Shown here: positions 7,025 to 14,357 of the stretch, in pieces
How positions within the stretch are numbered: position 1 is the first letter of the stretch
Layout of the letters: every line of letters starts with the position of its first letter
Origin: Croceibacterium_A sp044506885
GTDB lineage: Bacteria > Pseudomonadota > Alphaproteobacteria > Sphingomonadales > Sphingomonadaceae
DNA length: 19,099 nucleotides
Direction of reading: 5' to 3'
Assembly (NCBI GenBank): GCA_044506885.1
Contig: JBIQKC010000047.1
Coordinates: 1 to 19,099, forward strand
Position numbers and translations under genes: made by a program
The notes under the pieces: generated by a model
What the model was told of the DNA's origin: nothing
Databases searched by the model: none
What the model saw: the letters and a program-made list of their open reading frames with translations, nothing else

Positions 7025-7948
7025 ATGACCGACGGACCCTGGGCGGGAAGAGTGGCGTTTGTGACCGGCGCGGTGACCGGGATTGGGCTCGGCGTGGCGC
7101 AGGCCTTCGCCGACGCCGGGATGCGGCTGGCGCTGAGCTACCGCAACGAGGGCGACAAGGCGCGCACCGCCGAATGGTTCGCCGCGAAAGGCTACGAGCA
7201 GCCGCTGTTCTGCAAGCTCGACGTCACCGACCGCGCGCGCTTCGCCGAAGTGGCGGACGAGGTCGTGGCGCATTTCGGCGAGGTCCACGTGCTGGTCAAC
7301 AACGCCGGCGTCAGCGTGTTCGGCCCGACCGACGAGGCGACCTACGACGATTACGACTGGATCATGGGGGTCAACTTCGGCGGCGTGGTCAACGGCCTCG
7401 TCAGCTTCCTGCCGAAGATCAAGGCCGCCACCGGCCGCCGCCACGTGGTCAACGTCGCCAGCATGGCCGCTTTCCTCCCCGGCCCGCAGGCGGGCATCTA
7501 CACCGCCAGCAAGTTCGCCGTGCGCGGCCTCACCGAATCGCTGCGCTACAACCTCGCGCCACACCGGATCGGCTGCTCGCTGTGCTGCCCCGCGCTCACC
7601 CGCACCAATGCCTGGACCAGCGCGCTCAAGCGCCCCGACGCTTTCGGCGACAGCGGCTTCGCCCCGGCGCGCGAAGGGGAACTGGAACAGTTCGGCACCG
7701 CGTTCGAGGAAGGCATGGACCCCTACGAGGTCGGCGCGAAGATCCTCGCCGGCATGACCGAACAGAAGGGCCTCATTCTCACCCACCCCGAACACGGCCC
7801 CGACATCGAGGAAGCCCACGCCGCCGTCATGGCCGCCCTGCCGGTCGAGGAAGCGCCCCCCGGCCGCCTCAAGATCGAACAGCTCCGCCGCGACGCGATG
7901 AAGGCGGCCGAAGCCGGACTGGTCATCAAGCTCGACGACCTGACCTGA
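7025..7948 (+). CDS. LigD-like short-chain dehydrogenase/reductase
   Basis: This 307-aa classical SDR uses NAD(P) to oxidise a secondary alcohol or reduce a ketone. The cofactor motif TGAVTGIG is at 14-21 and NNAG at 92-95. The catalytic tetrad is visible as N117, S146, Y159 and K163 (YTASK). The segment GVSVFGPTDEATYDDYDWIM (95-114) and the following VNFGGVVNGLVSFLPKI strongly recall LigD, the lignin C-alpha dehydrogenase, and its LigL/N/O relatives. The C-terminal extension of about 70 residues is also like that group. The ATG at 7025 is preferred over upstream codons because it follows a purine-rich site (gagaggga) and starts just before the first Rossmann strand. It is divergent from the NTF2/decarboxylase operon. 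The exact substrate is not determinable. Confidence 0.88.
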   Translation: MTDGPWAGRVAFVTGAVTGIGLGVAQAFADAGMRLALSYRNEGDKARTAEWFAAKGYEQPLFCKLDVTDRARFAEVADEVVAHFGEVHVLVNNAGVSVFGPTDEATYDDYDWIMGVNFGGVVNGLVSFLPKIKAATGRRHVVNVASMAAFLPGPQAGIYTASKFAVRGLTESLRYNLAPHRIGCSLCCPALTRTNAWTSALKRPDAFGDSGFAPAREGELEQFGTAFEEGMDPYEVGAKILAGMTEQKGLILTHPEHGPDIEEAHAAVMAALPVEEAPPGRLKIEQLRRDAMKAAEAGLVIKLDDLT

Positions 7949-7993
7949 CCGCCGTCCTCGCGCGCTCCTGGCTGGCCATCGAATCCCCGTCTG

Positions 7994-8012
7994 CCCTGAG
8001 CTTGTCGAAGGA
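7994..8012. repeat. REP-like 19-bp dispersed element (single copy here)
   Basis: The intergenic sequence ccctgagcttgtcgaagga matches, from memory, a short element found many times between genes in sphingomonad and related genomes. Only one copy is seen in this window, in the 186-bp gap between the dehydrogenase and hydrolase genes. The rest of that gap shows a 10-bp palindrome (8065-8074) and the hydrolase ribosome site, but no gene. Confidence 0.4.
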
Positions 8013-8134
8013 CCGTCCTTTTCTTCCGTGCGGGAGCCTGTCCGCCGCGCCGGGTCCTGGTCAGCCAGCGCTGGACCTTCGCCTTCACGCTGGTATCTTC
8101 CCCGTCCGGAGAGAGCAGCCCGAGGAGATGTGCG

Positions 8135-9019
8135 ATGTGTGACGTGGACCACCTTGCCGAAATGGGAGAGCGCGCAAAAGGCGTCAGCCGGCGCGAATTC
8201 GGGGCGCTCGGCGCCATGGCCGCGCTTGCCGCATGCGGCGTTTCCGAAGAGGTCCAGGCGCAGGGCGGGCTGACCGAAGCCGATGTCTCGTTCGACGCCC
8301 CCGGCGGCACGCTCGACGCCTTCTTCGTCCATCCCGCCTCGGGCAAGCACCCGGCGGTGATTCTGTGGCCCGACATCGCCGGCCTGCGCGACGCCAAGAA
8401 AGTCATGGCCCGCCGCCTCGCGGGCGAAGGGTATGCGGTCTTCGTGCCCAACCCGTTCTATCGCAGCGAGCCCGCGCCGCAGTTCGCGGATTTCGCGGAT
8501 TTCCGCGACAACGGCGGATTCCAGAAGGTCGGCCCGTGGATGGCGCAGAACACGCACGAGAACGTGGTCGAAACGGCCAGGGCGATCGTCGCCTGGCTCG
8601 ACGCGCAGGACGCGGTCGATACCGCGCGGGGGATCGGCAACCAGGGCTATTGCATGGGCGGGCCGTTCACCGTGCGCACCGCCTACGCCGTACCGGATCG
8701 GGTCAAGGCGGCCGCTTCGTTCCACGGCGGCGGGCTGGTGACCAATCCGCAGAACCCCGACGATCCCACCGTGCCGATCAGGCTCCTGCCCGAAACGCAG
8801 GCCAGCTACCTGATCGCCGTGGCGAAGAACGACGACGAGCGCGCTCCGGACGAGAAGGATCAGCTCAAGGCGGCCGCGGAAGCCGCCGGCCGCCCGGCCG
8901 AGATCGAGGTCTACGCCGCCGACCACGGCTGGACCGTGCCCGACAGCCCGGTCTACGATCAGGCCGAGGCCGAACGCGCCTGGGAACGTCTGCTGGCGCT
9001 TTATTCAACGGCGCTCTGA
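8135..9019 (+). CDS. Dienelactone hydrolase family protein with Tat/lipoprotein-like leader
   Basis: This 294-aa alpha/beta-hydrolase belongs to the dienelactone hydrolase family, which uses a Cys-Asp-His triad to open lactones or esters. The nucleophile elbow GYCMGG gives C173. AKNDDERAPD supplies the acid (D233 or D234), and ADHGWTVPD gives H264. Classical dienelactone hydrolases are cytosolic. This one has an N-terminal twin-arginine pattern SRREFGA (18-24), a hydrophobic stretch and a lipobox-like LAAC ending at C34, which suggests export and perhaps lipid anchoring. The ATG at 8135 is supported by gaggag seven bases upstream. The serine hydrolase gene follows 24 nt later, so the two are likely co-transcribed. 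The hydrolysed substrate is unknown. Confidence 0.87.
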   Translation: MCDVDHLAEMGERAKGVSRREFGALGAMAALAACGVSEEVQAQGGLTEADVSFDAPGGTLDAFFVHPASGKHPAVILWPDIAGLRDAKKVMARRLAGEGYAVFVPNPFYRSEPAPQFADFADFRDNGGFQKVGPWMAQNTHENVVETARAIVAWLDAQDAVDTARGIGNQGYCMGGPFTVRTAYAVPDRVKAAASFHGGGLVTNPQNPDDPTVPIRLLPETQASYLIAVAKNDDERAPDEKDQLKAAAEAAGRPAEIEVYAADHGWTVPDSPVYDQAEAERAWERLLALYSTAL

Positions 9020-9043
9020 CGCCATCGACCTTGGGGGGGAAGG

Positions 9044-10288
9044 ATGAAGGCATCGTTGGCCGCGCTGGCGGCTCTGGCGTTGTGCGCGCCGCAGGCCGCC
9101 GTCGCGGAGCCGGTCGCGCTCGACAGCGGACGAATCGACCGGACCCTGCGCTCGTTCGTCGATGACGGCCGCATCGTCGGCGGCGAAGTGCTGGTGTGGA
9201 AGGACGGCCGCGAAATCCACTATGCCAGCGCCGGCCTTGCGGACCGCGAGGAGGGCCGCCCATTCGCCCGCGACACCTTGGTGCAGATCTATTCGATGAC
9301 CAAGCCGGTCACCGGCGTGGCGCTGATGCAGCTGTGGGAACAGGGCAGGTTCGGGCTCGACGATCCGCTCGAATGGCATCTGCCGCAATTTGCCGCGGTG
9401 CAGGTCTACGACGAGCGCGAGCCGGACAAGCTGCGCCCGCCCGTCCGGCCGATCACCGTGCGCGACGTGCTGCGCCACACGGCGGGCTTCACCTATGGCA
9501 ACGCCGGCCATCCGACGGACCCGGTGTGGAACGAGCTGGCGCCGCTTTCGCCCGACAACACGCTCGCCCGCTTCGCCGAACTGATGCCGCAAGTCCCGCT
9601 GCTCTACGATCCGGGCGCGCATTGGCATTACAGCGCCGGTGTCGACGTCCAGGCGCGGCTGGTCGAGGTCTTGTCGGGCCAGCCGTTCGATGAATACGTG
9701 CGCGACCGCATCTTCCGCCCGCTCGGCATGACCGAATCGTGCTGGAAGTGCGCCCGCGAGCTGCTGCCCCGTCTGGCCGCGATCTACGGCGCGGAGGAAG
9801 ATGGCGATCCGCTCGTCCGCATGCCCGAAGCCGAACGGCTGGAAGGCAGCTTCGCCGGCAAGCCGATGACCATGGGCGGTTCGGGCATCGTCACCACGAT
9901 CGACGAATACATGCGTTTCGCCCGCATGTTGCTGAACGAAGGCGAGCTTGACGGCGCGCGCATTCTCCGGCCCGCCACGGTGCGCCTGATGGCGACCGAT
10001 CATCTCGACCCGCGCATTCCGGATGCCGACCGGCTGTGGCTGCCGGGCAAGGGCAACGGCGGCTTCGGGTTCGACTTCTTCGTCCGCACCGGCCCCCCGC
10101 TGACGCCGGAGGAGCACCGCGGCGCGGTGGGCGAATTCTACTGGGACGGCTATCCCTCGATGCTGTTCTGGGTCGATCCGGCGAACGCTATGGCGGTGGT
10201 GTTCGCCACGCAGAAGACGCCGTTCGATGCCTCGTTGCACCACGACATCCGCGACGCGATCTACGGCGAGGACTACGTCGGCGAGTGA
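9044..10288 (+). CDS. Exported serine hydrolase, beta-lactamase/EstB family
   Basis: This 414-aa protein belongs to the class-C beta-lactamase-like serine hydrolases, a family that includes esterases (EstB), transesterases (LovD) and D-aminopeptidases. A signal peptide covers about 1-21 (ending AVAE). The nucleophile motif SMTK is at 84-87. The second motif reads YSAG (Y196) instead of the common YxN, which argues against beta-lactamase activity and fits an esterase. The third region has FYWDGYPSMLFWVDP near 365-380 in place of KTG/HGG. It also contains the family segment ITVRDVLRHTAGFTYG. The ATG at 9044 is preceded immediately by ggggggaagg. It lies 24 nt after the dienelactone hydrolase gene, pointing to shared envelope hydrolysis of an ester-type compound. 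The function in this locus is inferred. Confidence 0.87.
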   Translation: MKASLAALAALALCAPQAAVAEPVALDSGRIDRTLRSFVDDGRIVGGEVLVWKDGREIHYASAGLADREEGRPFARDTLVQIYSMTKPVTGVALMQLWEQGRFGLDDPLEWHLPQFAAVQVYDEREPDKLRPPVRPITVRDVLRHTAGFTYGNAGHPTDPVWNELAPLSPDNTLARFAELMPQVPLLYDPGAHWHYSAGVDVQARLVEVLSGQPFDEYVRDRIFRPLGMTESCWKCARELLPRLAAIYGAEEDGDPLVRMPEAERLEGSFAGKPMTMGGSGIVTTIDEYMRFARMLLNEGELDGARILRPATVRLMATDHLDPRIPDADRLWLPGKGNGGFGFDFFVRTGPPLTPEEHRGAVGEFYWDGYPSMLFWVDPANAMAVVFATQKTPFDASLHHDIRDAIYGEDYVGE

Positions 10289-10308
10289 AGCGCGCGGATG
10301 GCGCGCTT
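10288..10308. terminator. Hairpin between convergent genes
   Basis: An 8-bp perfect stem, aagcgcgc (10288-10295) pairing with gcgcgctt (10301-10308) around a 5-nt loop, overlaps the end of the serine hydrolase stop and the stop of the opposite DUF4402 gene. There is no clear T tract, so termination efficiency is uncertain. Confidence 0.45.
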
Positions 10309-10867
10309 ACATGTAGTCGAGCGTGACCGTGAACGTGCCGGTATAGGAACCCGGCGCCTGGTTGGGGTTGACCCGAAGGCGCGCGCCGACCGCGAAGTTG
10401 AACATGCCGGTCGGGTCGCCGAGGCTGAAATTCTGCCAGTTGGTATTCAGCACGACGGTGTTGGGCGTCGAACCGATGGTGAATTGATCGACCCGCATGT
10501 TCTGGCCCGGACCGGTGAGCTGGATCTGGCTCGATCCGAGGCGGATGCGGACCAGCTGGTTGTAGACGCCCATGCCGGCGAAGCGCGCGGGCTGGTGGTC
10601 GTTGCCGAGCAGGGTGGCGTTGCCGCTGGCTCGTGTGCGATTGCCATCGGGCGAGAGGACCACGAAGCTGGTGTTGGTGCCGGTCAGGATCTGGCCGAAG
10701 TGCAGGTCCTGCACCCTGAAGAACTCCAGTGGTTCGACCAGCACGGCCATCGCATCGGCGCTCGCGGTGTCCTGCGCCACGGCCGGCGAGGCGGTCGCGA
10801 TGGCGGCCGCGCCGGCGAGCAGCACGGCGGCGGCCGAGCGGATGCGATGGATGAGCCCCCTTCCCAT
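10307..10867 (-). CDS. DUF4402 secreted protein
   Basis: This 186-aa protein has a signal peptide (about 1-31, ending SPAVAQ) and one DUF4402 domain. The domain pattern is visible as PLEFFRVQDLHFGQIL near 46-61, the GVYNQLVRIRL strand, MRVDQFTI, and the final VGARLRVNPNQAPGSYTGTF followed by VTLDYM. DUF4402 proteins have an immunoglobulin-like beta-sandwich resembling spore-coat-U or pilin-like surface proteins; no enzymatic role is known. The ATG at 10867 follows agaagg with a 5-nt spacer. It is divergent from the ABC ATPase gene (85 bp between starts) and converges on the serine hydrolase. No chaperone/usher genes are adjacent, so a pilus role is not supported locally. Confidence 0.85.
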   Translation of the reverse strand: MGRGLIHRIRSAAAVLLAGAAAIATASPAVAQDTASADAMAVLVEPLEFFRVQDLHFGQILTGTNTSFVVLSPDGNRTRASGNATLLGNDHQPARFAGMGVYNQLVRIRLGSSQIQLTGPGQNMRVDQFTIGSTPNTVVLNTNWQNFSLGDPTGMFNFAVGARLRVNPNQAPGSYTGTFTVTLDYM

Positions 10868-10952
10868 ACGCGCCTTCTAGCCGGCAGTCGTTAATGTTTG
10901 GTGCGCGCGCGGCCACTTTACGTGCGCCGTCGTCTCCCCCAAAGGTCCGCGC

Positions 10953-11894
10953 ATGGCCCAACCAGCGATCGTCATTCGCGACCTCGTCAAGGAATACGCC
11001 GCGCAGGGCGATGCGCCGGCCAAGCTCGCGCTCCGGGGCGTCAGCCTCGACGTACCCGAAGGCGGCGTCTTCGGCCTGCTCGGGCCCAACGGCGCGGGCA
11101 AGTCGACGCTGATCAACATCATGGCCGGGCTGGTCAACAAGACCGGCGGCACGATGGAGATCTGGGGCCACGACATCGACCGCGACCACCGCAACGCCAA
11201 GCTCGCCATCGGCATCGTGCCGCAGGAAATCGTCTTCGACCCGTTCTTCACCCCGTTCGAAGTGCTCGAGAACCAGTCGGGCATGTACGGAGTGGCGAAG
11301 CACTTGCGCCGGTCGGAGGAGCTGCTGCGCGCGGTCCACCTGACGGACAAGCGCAACGCCTATGCGCGCTCGCTCTCGGGCGGGATGAAGCGGCGGCTGC
11401 TGATCGCCAAGGCGATGGTCCATTCGCCGCCGATCCTGGTGCTGGACGAGCCGACCGCCGGCGTCGATGTCGAGCTGCGGCGGCAGTTGTGGGACCTGGT
11501 CGGCGAACTCAACGCGGAAGGCGTCACGGTGGTGCTGACGACCCATTACCTCGAAGAAGCCGAGCAGTTGTGCGACCGCATCGCGATCATCAACCACGGC
11601 CAGCTGATCGCCGACAAGCCGACCCGCGAGCTGGTCGGCATGGCGCGCGAGAAGATCGTGCGCATCACCGTCGACAGGGATCTCGCCGGGCCGCCTGCGG
11701 AGGACTGCTTCGTCAAGGCCGAAGTGGTCGATCCGCGGACGCTGGAAGTGACGTACGACCGCGACCGCAACAGCGCCGGGCAGGTGCTCGCGCTGGTGCA
11801 GCGGCATGGCTTCGCGATCGAGGACGTGACCACGCGAGAAGCCGATCTGGAAGACGTGTTCGTGCAGTTGACGAGCGCGGCGAAGGCGGCGTGA
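10953..11894 (+). CDS. ABC transporter ATP-binding protein (YadG/CcmA-like)
   Basis: This 313-aa protein is the nucleotide-binding subunit of an ABC-2 type exporter. Motifs in order are Walker A GPNGAGKS (44-51), Q-loop Q91, signature LSGGMKRR (141-148), Walker B ILVLDE (161-166), D-loop AGVD and H-loop H198 (TTHYL). A C-terminal accessory region of about 100 residues ends the chain. The ATG at 10953 follows aaagg with a 7-nt spacer. ABC-2 ATPase genes normally sit beside a membrane permease gene, but here nadB follows after 7 nt and none is upstream. The partner must be encoded elsewhere or the ATPase has another role. The substrate is unknown. Confidence 0.9.
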   Translation: MAQPAIVIRDLVKEYAAQGDAPAKLALRGVSLDVPEGGVFGLLGPNGAGKSTLINIMAGLVNKTGGTMEIWGHDIDRDHRNAKLAIGIVPQEIVFDPFFTPFEVLENQSGMYGVAKHLRRSEELLRAVHLTDKRNAYARSLSGGMKRRLLIAKAMVHSPPILVLDEPTAGVDVELRRQLWDLVGELNAEGVTVVLTTHYLEEAEQLCDRIAIINHGQLIADKPTRELVGMAREKIVRITVDRDLAGPPAEDCFVKAEVVDPRTLEVTYDRDRNSAGQVLALVQRHGFAIEDVTTREADLEDVFVQLTSAAKAA

Positions 11895-11901
11895 CAGCCC
11901 C

Positions 11902-13491
11902 ATGACCACCGCATCGCACGAACACGACGTCCTGGTCGTCGGCTCGGGCGCGGCGGGCCTCACCGCGGCGCTGACGCTGGCTCGCACGCACAAGGTGCTG
12001 GTGCTCGCCAAGGGGCGGCTCAACAGCGGCTCGACCGCCTATGCCCAGGGCGGCATCGCGGCGGTGCTCGATGCCGGCGACACGTTCGAGGGACACATCC
12101 GCGACACCATGATCGCCGGCGCGGGCCTCAACCGGCGTGAGACGGTTGAATTCGTTATCGAACGCGCGCCCGCCGCAATCGCCCGGCTGGTCGAATTGGG
12201 CGTGCCTTTCGCCACCGACGGGCCGAACCTCCACCTCACCCGCGAGGGCGGCCATTCGCATCGCCGCATCGTCCACGTCGCCGACGCCACCGGCTGGGCG
12301 GTCCAGGCCGCGCTGCTCAAGGCGGCGGAGGAGAATCCCAACATCACCCTGCTGCCGGACCGCAGCTGCATCGACCTCATCACCGGCCGGCACGAAGAGC
12401 GCTACTCCGGCTCGGGCCGGGTCTGGGGCGCCTATGCGCTGAACGCCGTCACCGGCCATGTCGAAACTCACGTGGCGCGGGCAACGATCCTGGCCGCGGG
12501 CGGGGCGGGGCGCGTCTATCAGTTCTCCACCGCGCCGCGCGGCGCGACGGGGGACGGCATCGCCATGGCCTGGCGCGCGGGGGCGCGGGTCTCCAACATG
12601 GAGATGATGCAGTTCCACCCGACCTGCCTCTACAACCTGGAGGTCAAGAACTTCCTCATCACCGAGGCGGTGCGCGGCGAGGGCGGGCAGCTCAGGCATC
12701 CCGAAACCGGCCACCGCTTCATGCCCGATTACGACGAGCGCGCCGAGCTTGCGCCGCGCGATGTCGTGGCGCGGGCGATCGACGACCAGATCAAGCGCTT
12801 CGGCCTCGACTACGTCCACCTCGACATCAGCCACATGCCGGCCGATTTCGTCACCGGGCATTTCCCGACCATCCACGAAAAGCTGCTCGCGCTCGGCATC
12901 GACATGACGCGCGAGCCGATCCCGGTCGTGCCCGCGCAGCACTATACCTGCGGCGGCATCCTGATCGACCTCGACGCGCGGACCGACCTGCCGGGCCTGT
13001 GGGCCGCCGGCGAATGCACGGAGAGCGGCCTCCACGGGGCCAACCGCCTCGCCTCCAACTCGCTGCTCGAATGCTTCGTCTTCGGCGAGGCGGCGGCGCG
13101 CGACGTGCTCGCCTGCTGGGACGATCTCGATCCCGTTCCGCCGATCCGCGAGTGGGACGAAAGCCGTGTGACCGATTCGGACGAGGAAGTGGTCATCAAG
13201 CAGAACTGGACCGAGATCCGCCGCTTCATGTGGAACTACGTCGGCATCGTGCGCACCACCAAGCGCCTCGAACGCGCCGCCCACCGGATCAAGCTGCTCA
13301 CCGGCGAGGTCGGGGACTATTACGGCCACTTCCGCGTGACGACCGACCTGATCGAACTGCGCAACCTGCTGCAATGCGCCGACCTCATCGTGCAGAGCGC
13401 GCTGAAACGGCACGAAAGCCGCGGGCTGCACTATACGCTCGACTTCCCGCTGACCGCGGCGGCGGCGCGCGATACGGTGCTGGTGCCGTAA
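11902..13491 (+). CDS. nadB: L-aspartate oxidase
   Basis: This 529-aa flavoprotein, of the usual NadB length, oxidises L-aspartate to iminoaspartate in the first step of de novo NAD synthesis. It acts with quinolinate synthase NadA in the cytosol. FAD-binding GSGAAGL (14-20), STAYAQGG (44-51), EGGHSHRRIVH (115-125), QFHPT with H239, R286 in PRDVVARAI, HYTCGG with H347, and GLHGANRLASNSLLE with R382 (376-390) are present. These match the substrate-site residues of the family. The similar succinate dehydrogenase SdhA is excluded by the NadB-specific STAYAQGG and GANRLASNSLLE wording and by the C-terminal helical region. The start at 11902 lies 7 nt after the ABC ATPase stop with no strong ribosome site, suggesting translational coupling. 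Neither nadA nor nadC is in the window. Confidence 0.95.
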   Translation: MTTASHEHDVLVVGSGAAGLTAALTLARTHKVLVLAKGRLNSGSTAYAQGGIAAVLDAGDTFEGHIRDTMIAGAGLNRRETVEFVIERAPAAIARLVELGVPFATDGPNLHLTREGGHSHRRIVHVADATGWAVQAALLKAAEENPNITLLPDRSCIDLITGRHEERYSGSGRVWGAYALNAVTGHVETHVARATILAAGGAGRVYQFSTAPRGATGDGIAMAWRAGARVSNMEMMQFHPTCLYNLEVKNFLITEAVRGEGGQLRHPETGHRFMPDYDERAELAPRDVVARAIDDQIKRFGLDYVHLDISHMPADFVTGHFPTIHEKLLALGIDMTREPIPVVPAQHYTCGGILIDLDARTDLPGLWAAGECTESGLHGANRLASNSLLECFVFGEAAARDVLACWDDLDPVPPIREWDESRVTDSDEEVVIKQNWTEIRRFMWNYVGIVRTTKRLERAAHRIKLLTGEVGDYYGHFRVTTDLIELRNLLQCADLIVQSALKRHESRGLHYTLDFPLTAAAARDTVLVP

Positions 13492-13532
13492 GGAAATCCG
13501 GGCGGGAGCCAAACCGCCGTTAACCCGTATGC

Positions 13533-14120
13533 ATGGGCATGAACCGGTTCATGCCCACTGCTGTCATCGCCCTTTTCGCCGCCGCCTGTTCGCCGGATCA
13601 GCCTCGTGTCGCGGAAGAAGAAGGATCGGCATCGCCGGCGGCGACGGAGCAGGCGGCCCCGCCGGATCCGGTGCGCTACACCAGTCTCGCCAATTGCACG
13701 CTCGTCCGCTCCGCGCCGGAGGAGGCGGGCTTCTTCGAGCATGAATGCGCCGGCGAAGGAGGCTGGCGGGTGCGTCATGTCGAATCCGACTTGCGCGAAA
13801 ACCTCGCGCTGATCGCGCCGGATGGCGGCGAGTACGATCTGGGTCTGGTGGCGCTGGCCCAGGGCGCGTTCAGCAGCCTGGGCGATACGGTGGAATGGCG
13901 CGGCAGCGAAGAACAGGGGCGCTTCGTCCCGCGCTCGCTGATCGTGCGGCAGCAGGTGATGGAAGATCCCGATCCGGCAAGGGCGGAGCGATCCTACCTG
14001 GTTGCGGTGCGGCTGGCGCCCAGCCCGTGTGTGCTGGCGCGCGTCATCCCCGGCGCGATGCAGAACGAACGCGCACGCGAAGTGGCGGACCGGCAGAAGG
14101 TATGCCTTTCGGGCGATTGA
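13533..14120 (+). CDS. Putative lipoprotein of unknown function
   Basis: This 195-aa protein was not recognised as a named family. The N-terminus MNRFMPTAVIALFAAACS looks like a lipoprotein signal with a weak lipobox (AAAC, C19). A low-complexity Ala/Pro/Glu linker to about residue 46 and a globular part follow. The globular part contains cysteines at NCTLV, HECAG, SPCVL and KVCLS that could form disulfides in the periplasm. The start is uncertain: ATGs at 13533, 13539 and 13551 are all in frame and none has a clear ribosome site. All of them lie in or beside a perfect 24-bp palindrome. It sits 41 nt after nadB on the same strand and could be co-transcribed with it or have its own control. 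Confidence 0.7.
   Translation: MGMNRFMPTAVIALFAAACSPDQPRVAEEEGSASPAATEQAAPPDPVRYTSLANCTLVRSAPEEAGFFEHECAGEGGWRVRHVESDLRENLALIAPDGGEYDLGLVALAQGAFSSLGDTVEWRGSEEQGRFVPRSLIVRQQVMEDPDPARAERSYLVAVRLAPSPCVLARVIPGAMQNERAREVADRQKVCLSGD
13534..13557. promoter_or_regulatory. 24-bp perfect palindrome over the translation start
   Basis: A perfect palindrome centred between 13545 and 13546 has half-site TGGGCATGAACC followed directly by its reverse complement. It covers the first codons of the putative lipoprotein gene and includes two of its candidate ATGs. It could bind a dimeric protein or fold into an mRNA hairpin that hides the start. The palindrome is read directly; the role is inferred. Confidence 0.5.
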
Positions 14121-14300
14121 CGGGCGGATCTTGCAGCAAAGTTGCGCCGCCCGATTCCAATGATTCGCAGCCGCGCAACGCACAGATTTTTTTCGACAGA
14201 GTCATTTTGACTCTTGCGGTCCGCGCCAGCCGTGGATGGTCCACGCGTCGCGGCGTATTGGCCGGATGACACACCGGCTCCGGCAGGGCGTCATTCATGG

Positions 14301-14315
14301 TTAACGGCGTTTAAC
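14301..14315. promoter_or_regulatory. Near-CtrA box (TTAA-N6-TTAAC)
   Basis: TTAA at 14301-14304 and TTAAC at 14311-14315 resemble the CtrA site TTAA-N7-TTAAC, but with a 6-nt instead of a 7-nt spacer. With the preceding G it reads as GTTAA-N6-TTAAC, a symmetric pair. The off-by-one spacing makes real CtrA binding doubtful. Confidence 0.25.
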
Positions 14316-14341
14316 CCTCTTGCGTCCGATCCCGGTCCGAT

Positions 14342-14357
14342 TCACTATGGGTTGTGG
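14342..14357. promoter_or_regulatory. NrdR-box-like site upstream of nrdA
   Basis: The 16-mer tcactatgggttgtgg matches the NrdR consensus ACACWATATATWGTGT at 11 positions, including the CAC and GTG ends. NrdR boxes usually occur as pairs about 31 bp apart. The sequence at that distance (14373-14390, CTACAAGACCTAG) keeps only the outer CTA/TAG symmetry. NrdR control of nrd genes is established knowledge, but this site is tentative. Confidence 0.35.

Noticed and set aside
10188..12023. 611-codon minus-strand open frame spanning the DUF4402, ABC and nadB genes
   Set aside because: It runs across several convincing genes in both directions and has no family motif.
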